This document shows, one piece after another, positions 34,249 to 45,595 of a stretch of 64,000 nucleotides of DNA. Numbering within the stretch: position 1 is the first letter of the stretch; every line of letters begins with the position of its first letter. The position numbers and the translations under genes were made by a program. Below the pieces are notes generated by a model, which was not told the DNA's origin, searched no databases, and saw nothing but the letters and a program-made list of their open reading frames with translations. The stretch comes from Impatiens glandulifera (lineage: Eukaryota > Streptophyta > Magnoliopsida > Ericales > Balsaminaceae), in the NCBI RefSeq assembly GCF_907164915.1, contig NC_061866.1, forward strand, positions 23,887,905 to 23,951,904, written 5' to 3'.

Positions 34249-35690
34249 TTACCATTGTTCGCGAACTCCGTCTTTTGGGAGTTTACGCATTGTTGTCCCT
34301 AAGACTCTATCAATAATTGGAGAAGACCCAAACTCCAATCTGCTCTTGTAGTCGGAGGGGCGTTTGACTTCTTCATAGCTGTTCATTGGAGAAAACCTCT
34401 GCTCCGATCTACTCTTGCAGTCCGGGAGGCGATTTTTTTCTTCATTGTCGTTCAACGGAGAAAACCCCTACTCTGATTTGCTTTCGCAGTCGGGGAGGCG
34501 ATTGTTTTCTTCGCTATCATTAATTGGAGAAGACTCAAACTCCGATTTGCTCTTGCAGTCGGAGGGGCGATTGACTTCTTCATAGCCATTCATTGGAGAA
34601 AACCCCTGCTCTGATCTGCTCTCGCAGTCCGGGAGGCGATTATTTTCTTCATTGTCGTTCAACGGAGAAAACCTCTACTCCGATCTGCTCTCGCAGTCGA
34701 GGAGGAGATTGTTTTCTTCGCTACCATTAATTGGAGAATATTCAAACTCCAATCTACTCTTGCAGTCGGAGGGGCGATTGACTTCTTCATAACCGTTCAT
34801 TGGAGAAAACCCCTGCTCCGATCTGCTCTCGCAGTCGGGGAGGCGATTGTTTTCTTCATTGCAGTTCAACGAAGAAAACCCTACTCCGATCTGCTTTTGC
34901 AGTCGGGGAGACGATTGTTTTCTTCGCTATCATTAATTGGAAAAGACCCAAACTCCGATTTGCTCTTGCAGTCGGAGGGGCGATTGACTTCTTCATATCC
35001 ATTCATTGGAAAAAACCCCTGCTCCGATCTGCTCTCGCAGTTGGGGAAGCGATTGTTTTCTTCATTGTCGTTCAACGGAGAAAACCCTGCTCCGATCTGC
35101 TTTTGCAGTCGGGGAGGCGATTGTTTTCTTCGCTATCATTAATTGGAGAAGACCCAAACTCCGATTTGCTCTTGTAGTCGGAGGGGCGATTAACTTCTTC
35201 ATAGTCATTCATTGGAGAAAACCCTTGCTCCGATCTGCTCTCACAGTCTGAGAGGCAATTGTTTTCTTCATTGCCATTCAACAGAGAAAACCTCTACTCC
35301 GATCTACTCTCGCAGTCGGGAAGGAGATTGTTTTCTTCGCTACCATTAATTGAAGAAGACCCAAACTCCTATCTGCTCTTGCAGTTGGAGGGGCGATTGA
35401 CTTCTTCATAGCCATTCATTGGAGAAAACCCTTGCTTCGATCTGCTCTCGCAGTCGGGGAGGCGATTGTTTTCTTCATCGTCGTTCAACAGAGAAAACCC
35501 ATACTCCGGTTTGCTCTCGCAGCCGGAGTGGAGATTGTTTTCATTGCTTATATTCATCGGAGAAAACCCATGCTCCGGTCTACTCTCGCAGCCGGGGAGG
35601 CGACCGTTTTCTTCGCTTTTATTCATTGGAGAAACCCCCTGCTCCGATCTGCTCTTACAGTTGGGGAGGTGATTGTTCTCTCTATCCCTA
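34249..35690. repeat. Higher-order satellite: 69-bp monomer in 207-bp unit, ~7 copies
   Basis: Antisense open stretches end at 34662, 34869, 35075 and 35281, a period of 206-207 bp. Each unit consists of three related 69-bp monomers with the core TCGGGGAGGCGATTGTTTTC and TTGGAGAAAACCC-type ends. Read on the minus strand the monomer gives a 23-residue repeat (EENNRLPDCESRSEQGFSPM is typical). Because 69 and 207 are multiples of 3, frames stay open on both strands; I do not treat these as genes. The last two units are more diverged. Confidence 0.93.
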
Positions 35691-35699
35691 ATCGTCGCG

Positions 35700-36460
35700 A
35701 ATGTCATCGTTTCGGTGTTCACGTGGAAAAAAAAAATAAAAAAAAAATAAAAAAAAAAACGGAAGAAAAAAATTCTTATGGATGTTTGAAGCCACAAGGA
35801 ACCTCCACGGATTTTTCATCGAGACTATCTAAGACTCGATGATTTCGATCCTTTGAAGACAAAGGGTTGTGTTGCTTTGTTGAAGAGTACCCACGGAGGG
35901 GTATATGGTTCTAGAAGGTCTCAATGAACGACTATTTTGTCGATCGCTGAACCTAGGAGATTACGTTTTGGGTCGTAGGGTTCCTTGATGAGGATATACG
36001 ACAGAGGCCTGTTAACTGATTCTTAAACTGGAAGCATATTGCCTTCATCATTGTGTTTCTCTTGTTTTGTAGGTTTTTTTTGCTTGTGAACTTTCATTTG
36101 ACAAGAATTCACACAAGATCGGCTGTGAAAAGATGACTCATGACAATCTATTGTTGAATCTGATCATGACAAGATGTTTTCTTTCCAAAATTCCTATGTA
36201 AGCTTTGATACGAAACTTGTTCTAATGTTTCATTCTCTCTTACAGTTACGCCACGAGGATCGTTGCATGGCTCATGCCTCTGGTTTCTTCACATGTAAAA
36301 AGGGCTAAATGAGAAAAATCAATGAACAACATTGTCAGGTTGTATCTTTCTTTTCTCTTTCATTCATTCAGCTCGGGTTAAAAAAAATGCGGCGCCTATT
36401 TGTTCAGGCTTGGACACACATTTTATGAAAACAAGAGTTTTTTTTCTCCAAACTCTGTCC
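35700..36460 (+). other. End of gypsy 3' untranslated region
   Basis: A-rich stretch (35727-35775) and unique sequence up to the polypurine tract. No gene seen. Confidence 0.6.
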
Positions 36461-36473
36461 AAGAGGGGCATTC
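36461..36473 (+). other. Polypurine tract of gypsy element
   Basis: AAGAGGGGCATTC directly before TGTAGACATCC, the start of the 3' LTR. The core AGGGGCATT also ends each 111-bp repeat unit upstream (TAGGGGCATTTT). Confidence 0.8.
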
Positions 36474-39400
36474 TGTAGACATCCTATTTTTACACCCCAG
36501 ATACCTAATAAAAAAACCCGGCCCGAAATAATACTCATGTTTGTTTATTGAACCGGGAAAACAAAAATAGAAATACCTCGTGAAAAACCGAACCAGTAAA
36601 GTTTAAAAGATAACGATCCAAAGATCGAATTTCATAACGACTATGTTTTCCCAACCCGTGACACGTTCATGTTGTACGTTTTGAAAAATCTTGAATTTTG
36701 AGTATAATATTATTGTTTGCAAATTTGTGCAGAAAATGCTCAAAAAGAAGGAAAACAAGAGAACGGGTCAACCCGAGTCAACCTGCCAACCGACGAGTCA
36801 ACCTTGGTTAGAGAGGGATCAAGCACGTGTCAAGAAGAAGTGGAAAAGAGTAGACTGGTCTTCTAAAGTGGAAAAACCGGATTATTTGAAAAGTGGGTTA
36901 TTTGAAAGGGGGATTATTGGAAAAGAGAATCAAGAATCCTTAAGTTTGAAGTCCCCATTAAGCTTCCATTGGAACCCTAGACTTCATAAATTTATCCCGG
37001 CTTCAATACTGGATAAAATTCAATGATCTTGGTTTTTTGAAAAGATAAATTAGTCCTCTTTCATATGGTGTATCCCGATCTCCCATTCGTGTCGTATATC
37101 TAGACGAAATTCGGTCATGAGTGGAAGGTGTTCCTAAGAGGTTTAAATCAAACACCCTTTCCCTTAAAAATTCGTAACTTGATCTGTGCTTGATGGTTTT
37201 GAATAATTCAAGTTGGGTTGGAAAGATGACTCGCATATATTTCCAATGGTACCATCCCCAAACCGTAATTCGAAGGTTAAGGCCCTCATTCGATCTGTAC
37301 AAAGGAAGCAGTACTACCGATTCAAATCCTGGGAGCTAGTTGAAACTATGCCACACTTCTAAGCATCATAACTTTTGAACTAATAATCCATTTAGAATGA
37401 ATGAGATACTGTTGGAAATATCTTTTAATCAGCTCTCCATATATATCAAGTATCTCTCCCATTAAGTTTTATAACTCATCCCAGATCGCCCGTAGTGAAG
37501 CTAGTACAAGAACCGAAGGGATAAATAGCTGAAGGCTTTGAAAAATCATAACTCGATATACGAATGACTATTTGAGCTGATTCAAAGAGGAGGTTCATCC
37601 TTATTATGTTGGGAATTTGTCATAAAAATTTCAGATCCATTGGATCCATGATGCGATCGGGGTAATTCATTTAGTGTGAATGTGCAAGGAAAGAAAAAAA
37701 ATGGAAAAGGAAAAACGGAAAAAATAAAAAATAATAATATGTATATATTTTCTTTATTCCGAGCGTGCCCTCGAATTTTTCCAAATATTCCAAATAGGCC
37801 CCTGTGCAAAAAAGAAGGGGACCGATCAGTTTTCAAAAGGGGAGGTTTTCTTTTTCAGTTTAAGGAGATCGGGGACGGTTTTTCAGTTGGAAAAAAAAGA
37901 TTCCAATCTAGTTCTGAAGAGAGAGGACGATTTTCTGAGAGGAGAAAGGAAGATCTCAATTCTTGAAGCAAGAAGAACTCCATTCCGTTTGCGGATTCAA
38001 TCCCTGTTTGGTCAAAGAAGAGTACACCAGAGCCTGCTTCCTGCGGTTAAACGACGAAGAACAGCAGAAAGATTTGCTTATGGACGTCCTCGATTCTCAG
38101 CCCTACTATTCGCGTGGAAGCATAAAGATACGTCGACAATACTTGAGGAAGGAGGTTGCATTGGTGAACGCGAATCCGAAGAAGCAAGGAGAAACCGGGG
38201 AAGACTGTCTGCATTTTTCCTTTAGTCGATCAAAGATTTCTTCTCGCCTCGTATACTGTTGATATTCAGGTAAACATTCAAACTGAATGATGTTCTTGAA
38301 AGGTTGATTGGAGGCATCGGTTATGAATATCGATGCCGTTTGATGATTAGAAGTGTGATTGCAGTTTGTTTCATTCAAATTTCAAGTAGGTTTCCTTTGT
38401 TGCTGTAGTTAATTCCAATTGATTGAATACTTGGCAGATATTCGTTAGATTCTGGCTGATAGATCTTTGATTAGGAATAGCGAGGATTGAGGATAGGATT
38501 AGAACAAGCTCTGTCCAAAATCACAGTTTCATTTTGATGAAACTGTGAAGATTCAGCCGATTGAGAGGAATCACTAACCGTCACCTTGATTCTCTCGGCT
38601 CTTCCATTTCCCTTCCTCGACGCCACCATCTTCTCCGCCTGCTCTAAACGAATAGATTCATCTGCTTCTATCGTGCATCACTTTCCACTTCCGTTACTCC
38701 ATCGCAGAGATTCTGAAGCAGGATAGAGAACAAATACCAGAAAATGCCTCTTTCTACTCAATTGTGATAGACGAGATTCTTCATATATATATATATATAT
38801 ATATATATTCCTCATCATCATCCACTCATTTCATTTCCATTTCCTGTTTCAATCCCATCACTTTTTCGCTATCATTTGACCATTTTTCTCTGTAACGTTT
38901 CTTCTTTTCCAACCCCACTAATAAATCCATAGTCTTGTTGCTTCTCTCTCTCCCTCTCTCTTTCAATCAACCAATCTATCTGAGATACTCAGAAGCTTGA
39001 TCAATGGAAACCCTATCGACGGGTGAAGCTAATTTGGAGCAAATTTCTGAGGAATTTTACTGTTGCATATGCCTAGATCTTCTCTTCAAGCCTGTTGTAC
39101 TGGCTTGTGGCCACATGTCTTGCTTCTGGTGTGTCCACCAATCCATGAATGGGCTACAAGAGTCTCAGTGTCCCATATGTAAGAATCAATATCATTACTT
39201 TCCCGCCATCTGTGAGGTTCTTCACTTTTTGCTTGTCAAAGCTTATCCAGAAACTTATAAGAGAAGGGAATCTCAGATTTTAGTCGAGGAAGAAGTTAAA
39301 GGTTGTTCTTATCCTAGTTTCTATCCTGGCCAACATGCATCTCTGATTGGTGAAAATCTGAATGACAAGGTTGATAATAAGAATACGCTGCTGAATAGAA

Positions 39401-41149
39401 CATTTGGCATTGTTAGAGGAGGCATAAATGCCGTAGACATGAAACAAAGCAATTTATCTGAAACAAATCAAAAGATTACTGTGAATGATGTGTTGTGTGC
39501 TGCATGCAATCAACTGCTATTTCATCCTGCTGTCCTTAATTGTGGCCATGTATTCTGCACAAATTGCATTGCACCATCCAATGAGACAGTTGGAGCAGTT
39601 TGTCATGTTTGTCAAAGGATAGATCCCAGGGGATTCCCAAAAGTATGTTTGGCCTTTGATAATTTCTTGGTGGAACACTTCCCAAAGGAATATGAAACCA
39701 GGAAACATGCGGTTCTACTCAAACAAGCACAAATGCAGCATGAGAATCCAGTGACATGCTCCACCACACCCGTTGAAAACGGCGTTCAGCTCTCATCACC
39801 TAAGGAAGAAAATCTTCAACCATGTTGGGGTGATAAAGGCGCACATTTACATACTGGAGTTGGTTGCGACATTTGTGGGATGTTCCCAAATAGTTGGAGA
39901 TAGATACAGATGCATGGATTGCAAGAAAGAGATAGGTTTTGACCTGTGTGGGCAGTGCTTCAACAGTCATTCAAAGGTCCCTGGGCATTTTAATCAGCAA
40001 CACACCCCAGAACACAAATTTGAACTCTAGGATTCAAACCATTTTCGTATATTTCTGTCAAGAATGCTAAGGGGCCAGACTCAAGATCATTTACTGCCCT
40101 TCCTTTTATCTGGTATCACTTCTGCAACAGAAGACCAAGATGAAACCAACATCTCTAGTATACTCCAACTTAGCCAGCAGGAGGACCGGCGGACCGATGC
40201 AACTCACATGACCGCGACTTGAGATCGGGCGGAGATCCACAAGTTCTTCGAAGGCGTCGCGGCTTGGTGCATGAGCTGCGAGTTGAGCAGTTTGGATTTA
40301 GGAATAGTTAAACTTAGATGGCGAATCTCCGTGGGGAGCAGGCGGAGCTCCGGACCAACCGAGCAGATTGTTGCGAGGGGATTTTCGAATGGAGGACGGT
40401 CGCAGGTGCAGGACGCTGGAGAAGTCGTCGGAGGAGAGCATAGGGTCGGCTAGATTTCTGGTTTCTTTTGTTATATTTCATTTCCTTCAACTTCTGTTGA
40501 AGTTTCAAAGAGGCCCCTAGGTCTCTTTTATTTTTAAATAAGCCTAGAAACTTTAATTTCGAATTAATTTATTAATTCGAAATTAAAGTAGTCCATAATC
40601 TCTTCCTGATGTTTTAATTGGACCCCTAAACTTTCTTTTCCTTTTATTTTAATTTAAAACTTTAAAAAAAAATTAAAATAAACTTAGGTCCTGTTTGTTT
40701 CCCAATTTTAACAAACCACCTTAAAATGATGAATCTAACATTCAAACCACTTTCAAACTTCCTTAAATTTTCCCAAAAACTCCAAAATATTATTTTCTTC
40801 AAAAATAATTTTTCCCGAAATTTTTAGGGCCCGTTTGGAAAGATGTCTATCTTTGCAGTGTCATACCGGGGGTTCTATAACTCCGAAAATTCCAAACTTG
40901 ATTCCTGTGAGCTTTTAATAATATTTTTGAATATCATATGAAATTTTGGGGAATTTTGGGAATTATTTTTGAAAATGACTCATTTTAATGTGTTGTGTTC
41001 GGAGTTCTCTTTAACTCTGAAAATTTTAAATTGGGAAACACTCGGGACCTTAAGTTAATCCACTCTCTTCTCTCCTTTGAGCAAAAGAATAAAATTCTAG
41101 TCCTCCAATCGAATTGTTATTCTACTCATCTATCCTCATTTAATCTTTC
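36474..41149 (+). mobile_element. 3' LTR of gypsy element, cut by assembly gap
   Basis: Starts TGTAGACATCC and follows the 5' LTR base by base with small differences up to 41149, which corresponds to about 21597 of the 5' LTR. About 530 bp of LTR are therefore missing into the gap. The TA microsatellite before the PRT1 copy is longer here (38785-38808) than in the 5' LTR. Confidence 0.9.
39004..40222 (+). pseudogene. PRT1: Captured PRT1-like E3 ubiquitin ligase copy (3' LTR)
   Basis: Second copy of the two-RING/ZZ ubiquitin ligase gene. Here the first 295 codons are open and correct, with both RING fingers complete (CCICLDLLF...CPIC and CAACNQLLF...CHVC). One extra A near 39890 shifts the frame inside the ZZ finger and ends translation at 39903. 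In the shifted frame the ZZ region continues (GDRYRCMDCKKEIGFDLCG). Further nonsense changes are TAG at 40028-40030 and TGA at 40220-40222, where the other copy has TGG. If transcribed it could give a protein with two RINGs but no ZZ finger. The leader upstream (38780-39003) looks like a plant 5' UTR. Confidence 0.85.
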
Positions 41150-41649
41150 NNNNNNNNNNNNNNNNNNNNNNNNNNNNNNNNNNNNNNNNNNNNNNNNNNN
41201 NNNNNNNNNNNNNNNNNNNNNNNNNNNNNNNNNNNNNNNNNNNNNNNNNNNNNNNNNNNNNNNNNNNNNNNNNNNNNNNNNNNNNNNNNNNNNNNNNNNN
41301 NNNNNNNNNNNNNNNNNNNNNNNNNNNNNNNNNNNNNNNNNNNNNNNNNNNNNNNNNNNNNNNNNNNNNNNNNNNNNNNNNNNNNNNNNNNNNNNNNNNN
41401 NNNNNNNNNNNNNNNNNNNNNNNNNNNNNNNNNNNNNNNNNNNNNNNNNNNNNNNNNNNNNNNNNNNNNNNNNNNNNNNNNNNNNNNNNNNNNNNNNNNN
41501 NNNNNNNNNNNNNNNNNNNNNNNNNNNNNNNNNNNNNNNNNNNNNNNNNNNNNNNNNNNNNNNNNNNNNNNNNNNNNNNNNNNNNNNNNNNNNNNNNNNN
41601 NNNNNNNNNNNNNNNNNNNNNNNNNNNNNNNNNNNNNNNNNNNNNNNNN
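41150..41649. other. Assembly gap, exactly 500 N
   Basis: All N, 500 bases, a round placeholder length. It joins the gypsy 3' LTR to the middle of an unrelated copia pol, so true distance and orientation across it are unproven. Confidence 0.98.
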
Positions 41650-43877
41650 ATCAATACTGCATGTTACACACAAAACCGGTATTTGATTAACAAGTTTCAC
41701 AACAAAACACCTTATGAGGTATATTTTGATAGAGTTCCCAACCTCAATTATCTTAAGATTTTCGGTTGTAAATGCAATATTCACAAAAATGGTAAAACCT
41801 ATCTATTTGCTTTCGATGCAAAATCTGATACTGGGATCATGTTAGGTTACTCAGCAGTGAGTAAAGCATATAGAGTGTATAACAATAGAACCTTAACCGT
41901 GGAGGAATCACTTCATGTTGTTTTCGATGAATCGGTTAAAAGCAACACTGCATCATGCTTTGATCTACACAACAGATTGGAAAATAACAATATCCATTCT
42001 GATAGTGAAGATGAAATTCCGGTTTTCAGGCGGTTTGTCCATGACCAAATGGGTAATGATGAAACCCAGCCGGATCAAGATGTCCTACGACAGGAAACTG
42101 ACACTTTGGTCCAAACCGAGGAAATCGGTCGGTCTGAAATTCCTGTTCAGCCAACCGATATGTTTAGCCTTGATCAAGTAAACGGTGATTTGGTAGACAC
42201 TCCTGAACCAAATTTCAAAAGAAACACAAAGCATCCTCCTGAGCTAATTATAGGTGACCCTTCAGAACCTGTTCGAACTAGGCGACAAATCCTAGAGGAA
42301 TACTTTAATTCCGCTTTTATATCCCAGATTGAGCCGAAAAGAGTGGATGAAGCATTGTCAGATCCGGATTGGATCTTGGGAATGCAAGAAGAGTTAAACC
42401 AGTTTGAGAGTAACAAAGTTTGGTACCTAGTCCCTAGACCGAAAGATCAACCGGTCATAGGAACAAGATAGGTATTTAGAAATAAACTCAATGAAGACGG
42501 TTTGGTCACGAGGAACAAAGCCAGATTAGTGGCACAAGGATACAAACAGGAAGAAGGAATTGATTTTGAAGAATCATTTGCCCATGTAGCCAGGATTGAA
42601 GCTATTAGGATTTTTCTAGCTTTTACTGCATTCAAAAATTTTAAGGTTTTCCAAATGGATGTTAAAAGTGCATTTTTGAATGGTGACCTACGTGAAGAAG
42701 TATATGTTGAACAACCACCCAGTTTCAAAAATGCCAAACTACCCAACCATGTATACTGGTTAAACAAAGCTTTATACGGTCTAAAGCAAGCTCCTAGAGC
42801 CTAGTATGACACACTAACCGCATTTTTGTTAAAACATGACTTCACCATCGGTTCGGTGGATAAAACATTATTTAAGTTTGAGAAAAAGGAACATATTGTA
42901 CTTGTTCAAATTTATGTAGATGGTATCATCTTCGGTTCAACCGATCCTAAGCTATGTGATAAATTCTCAACCCTGATGACTAACAAATTTGAAATGAGTA
43001 TGATGGGAGAATTAAGTTTCTTCTTAGGTTTTCAGGTTAAGCAACTCAAAGAAGGAACTTTCATTAGCCAACCCAAGTACACTAAAGAACTGTTAAAAAA
43101 ATTTGGGATGGATACATGCTCCTCAGCCGCTACTCTAATGAGCTCATCGGTCAAATTGGACAAAGATGATGAGGGTCAAGCAGTAGACCTGACCGCTTAC
43201 CGAGGCATCATCGGTTCTCTTTTATACCTGACAGCAAGTAGACCAGATATTCTATTTGCAGACGGTGTGTGTGAAAGATTATAGGCCAACCCAAAACAAT
43301 CTCACTACACAGCCGCAAATCGAATCTTGAAATATCTAAAGGGAACCCCTAACGTCGGTCTGTGGTACCCAAATGATTCGTCTTTTAACCTAATAAGTTA
43401 TTCAGATGCAGACTATGCAGGTTGCAAGGTTGATAGAAAAAGCAACAGCGGAACATGCCAATTCCTAGGTGATCGGCTTGTTTCATGGCACAGCAAGAAA
43501 CAAACATCCGTTGCCACATCAACCACAGAAGCTGAATATCTGGCAGCCGAAGCTGCTGTTCACAACTTCTTTGGATCCAACAACAACTGAAGGATTTCGG
43601 TATCATAGCCGAAGAATCTCTAATCTTCTGTGATAACACAAGTACCATAGCGATCACCTACAATCCGGTTTTACACTCTAGAACCAAGCACATTGACATA
43701 AGGCATCACTTCATTCGGGAACATGTCATGCTGAAGCATATACGGCTGGAATACGTATCGACAGATCAACAAGTAGCCGATATCTTCACAAAGCCCTTGC
43801 AGGAAGCTAAGTTTTTACAATTCAGACTCACACTCGGTTTGACCGATATCAATCAAATTATCTCTAAGGATGCTTAA
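41650..43877 (+). pseudogene. Copia pol (integrase end, RT, RNase H) of element A
   Basis: Starts inside integrase (TPYEVYFDRVPNLNYLKIFG) and passes the GYSAVSKAYRVYN and VVFDESV region into [50 protein letters not shown]. The catalytic motif is YVDGIIFG instead of YVDD, at about 42917. RNase H follows (SDADYAGCKVDRKS, TSTTEAEYLAA), then the copia end (TKHIDIRHHFI, DIFTKPLQEAKF). TAG stops lie at 42469, 42802 and 43282; the first two replace TGG found in element B, the third replaces CAA. A frameshift near 43555 breaks RNase H. Not functional. Confidence 0.92.
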
Positions 43878-44324
43878 AAAGGGAAATCGGTTCGGACAGA
43901 CAAAACCGGTAGTTCCTCCTAAATTGTAGGATTCCAAATTTCCCAAGGTATCTATGGAAGAACCGCCTGGAATATCAGTCAGAGTAAACCGACCGGTTAC
44001 TTAGTGCATGCACCAAATAACCGCATCGGGACGAACAACTGATAACTGACCGGTTCAGAAATAGTTTATCTTAGATTATTTGGCCTTCGAACAAAAGTGG
44101 AATAATTACCTGCGTTTAAACTTATCTGTCCTGAAAAAATTACCTTTTCAAAGTAAAATGGTCACACCTCAAAAGACGTGAAGATTTGATATCTTTCATG
44201 GTCCAGGCCTATGACCAACATCCTAGGCTGTAGATATGCTTATTTCATGCAAAATACTTTATCCTATGGTTAATAGACATTAGTACCTGTGACACACTTG
44301 ATAATAAGATTCTCTCTCCACTAG
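43878..44324 (+). other. Interval between pol and acc1 of element A
   Basis: Noncoding, with repeated ACCGG/CCGGT words (for example near 43910, 44000 and 44050). It leads into a TATA box and serves as the likely promoter region of acc1. Confidence 0.6.
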
Positions 44325-44331
44325 TATATAA
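44325..44331 (+). promoter_or_regulatory. TATA box of accessory gene 1 (A)
   Basis: TATATAA 61 bp before the ATG at 44392, followed by an A/C-rich leader without other ATGs, as in ordinary plant promoters. Confidence 0.7.
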
Positions 44332-44391
44332 GTTAAGCAAACCTTAAACAAAACAATCACAAGATATAACTTATTCTCTCACTAAGACAAA

Positions 44392-45153
44392 ATGTCTCAG
44401 TTTCCAAACATCTTTCAAGTGGACTTCAAATCTGCTCTAAGTACTGAACACTACGATGTCTTCAAGATCATTAAGTCACTTGAAGACACCGGCCTCCAGC
44501 ACTTTCTAGATGACAAACATGTCATCTACCCGGAATCTGTCATGGAATTCTTCTACAATGCCAGGGTTTTTCGTGGAACTCCTCACTTTGACACACACAT
44601 TCAATCAAAAGTGGGAGGGATTGTATTCGATTTCACCGAAAGTGACTTCGCAAGATGTTTCGATCTACCAAAGCAAGGGCTGACCGACCTTAATGTACCG
44701 GCTGAACTAAAAGCCGATATCTCCTTAGCCTTTGCCCGGTCAAATCAACCAGTTGATGACCACGGTTCCAAGTCACTGTTAAAAGCTGAATATCAGCTTC
44801 TCAACGACGTGATCGGTCGAGGCATCTTAAGAAGAGATGTGACAAACACTTATTGTACTGCTGCCTTCAACGTCATGGCCGCTATAACTACGGGTACACC
44901 GGTCAACTGGTCAAGGGTGTTGTTCGACGTCCTAATCTGGATGATTGGCGTTCGAACAGTCGGTCTCGTTCCACAACTAAGTTGTCTGCTTCTAGAGCTT
45001 GGGGTTCCAACATGTCCGGGCGAAGGGTTGAACCAAGCCCAGGTACTCACCAAGGAAGTCACCGACTCATTTTATGAGCGGTTTGAAAAGGCTTGGAAGA
45101 GGAGGAACCGCCACACCAACTCCAACGGTCACGCCAACTCCAGCGGATATTAA
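44392..45153 (+). CDS. Accessory gene 1 of element A, intact, unknown function
   Basis: Open for 253 codons. I do not recognise a named family; the protein resembles hypothetical proteins common in asterid genomes (from memory, uncertain). Order of features: an N-terminal helix pair (FQVDFKSALSTEHYDVFKII), 'GLQHFLDD', 'VMEFFYNARV', a strand-turn-helix VFDFTESDFARCFDLPKQGL around residue 85-105, 'EYQLLNDVIGRGIL' near 145, and TGTPVNWSRVLFDVL near 180. The C-terminus is basic (YERFEKAWKRR). The same motifs recur in the other five accessory proteins of A and B, and the C-terminal 'QVLTKE...F' part best matches acc1 of B. No signal peptide or membrane span. The start is set by the TATA box and leader. 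Confidence 0.72.
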   Translation: MSQFPNIFQVDFKSALSTEHYDVFKIIKSLEDTGLQHFLDDKHVIYPESVMEFFYNARVFRGTPHFDTHIQSKVGGIVFDFTESDFARCFDLPKQGLTDLNVPAELKADISLAFARSNQPVDDHGSKSLLKAEYQLLNDVIGRGILRRDVTNTYCTAAFNVMAAITTGTPVNWSRVLFDVLIWMIGVRTVGLVPQLSCLLLELGVPTCPGEGLNQAQVLTKEVTDSFYERFEKAWKRRNRHTNSNGHANSSGY

Positions 45154-45172
45154 GTCACTCCTTCTTACAACT

Positions 45173-45187
45173 GGTCATTTTGTTGTA
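45173..45187 (+). promoter_or_regulatory. Shared 3' UTR motif of accessory genes
   Basis: GGTCATTTTGTTGTA shortly after the stop of acc1. The same 15-mer follows acc2 of B (63323-63337) and a close version follows acc1 of B (about 62152-62166). It may be a 3'-end formation signal copied with the gene units. Confidence 0.55.
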
Positions 45188-45512
45188 TGCACCGGTTGTA
45201 TCTTTGTTCAACTTCCTTTATGGTCATTTCGGCCTGGTCTATGTTATCTTCGGTTTCAATTGGTTACTTTTCTTATAACATCCGTCATTAATGAAAAGTA
45301 ACGTTCAATTAATGAAGTAACTCCCAACTACATGAGTAATTACTATCCAACTAACTTGGTTACTTTTCAACTAGATTCTTACCTCGAGCTCCGTAACCGG
45401 TCAAAAGTAACCTCTTCCCAATACGTTTTGAAAACATAAATATTCTCTTCATCAGTAAGACAAAACTGATCTTCAACATTAAATGCTAATATTTTCCCTC
45501 CAAATTCGGATC
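45188..45512 (+). other. Intergenic interval acc1-acc2 of element A
   Basis: Contains several GTAACT/AGTTAC words and AT-rich sequence leading to the next TATA box. No gene. Confidence 0.55.
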
Positions 45513-45519
45513 TATATAA
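45513..45519 (+). promoter_or_regulatory. TATA box of accessory gene 2 (A)
   Basis: TATATAA 83 bp before the ATG at 45596, with a CT/A-rich leader ending in CTCTCTCTTAGC. Confidence 0.7.
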
Positions 45520-45595
45520 GGAGTCACCCTCTAATCAATCTAACACATCTCAAAACAAAATTTCTTGAACTCTCTCTCTTAGCAAAGTTTGAATC

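Larger units (their letters stand above)
16925..41149 (+). mobile_element. Giant Ty3/gypsy element, Tat/Ogre-like, 3' end in gap
   Basis: At least 24 kb: 5' LTR 16925-22127, internal region 22128-36473, 3' LTR from 36474 into the N gap. Lineage evidence: the primer site TGGCGACTCTGCTGGGGA, very long LTRs, an extra ORF before gag, a CX2HX4HX4C gag motif, a DNGS protease, a second RNase H domain between the first RNase H and integrase, and a repeat-rich 3' untranslated region. All are typical of Tat/Ogre elements. Coding regions contain many stops. It inserted into the accessory gene of copia element O. The far target duplication is not visible. Confidence 0.92.

Noticed and set aside
34249..35842. 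Many open frames of 60-140 codons on both strands
   Set aside because: They arise because the satellite period (69/207 bp) is a multiple of three and lacks stops; no start context or conservation beyond the repeat itself.
41136..41784. Long open frames across the gap
   Set aside because: They consist mainly of N codons and are not sequence.
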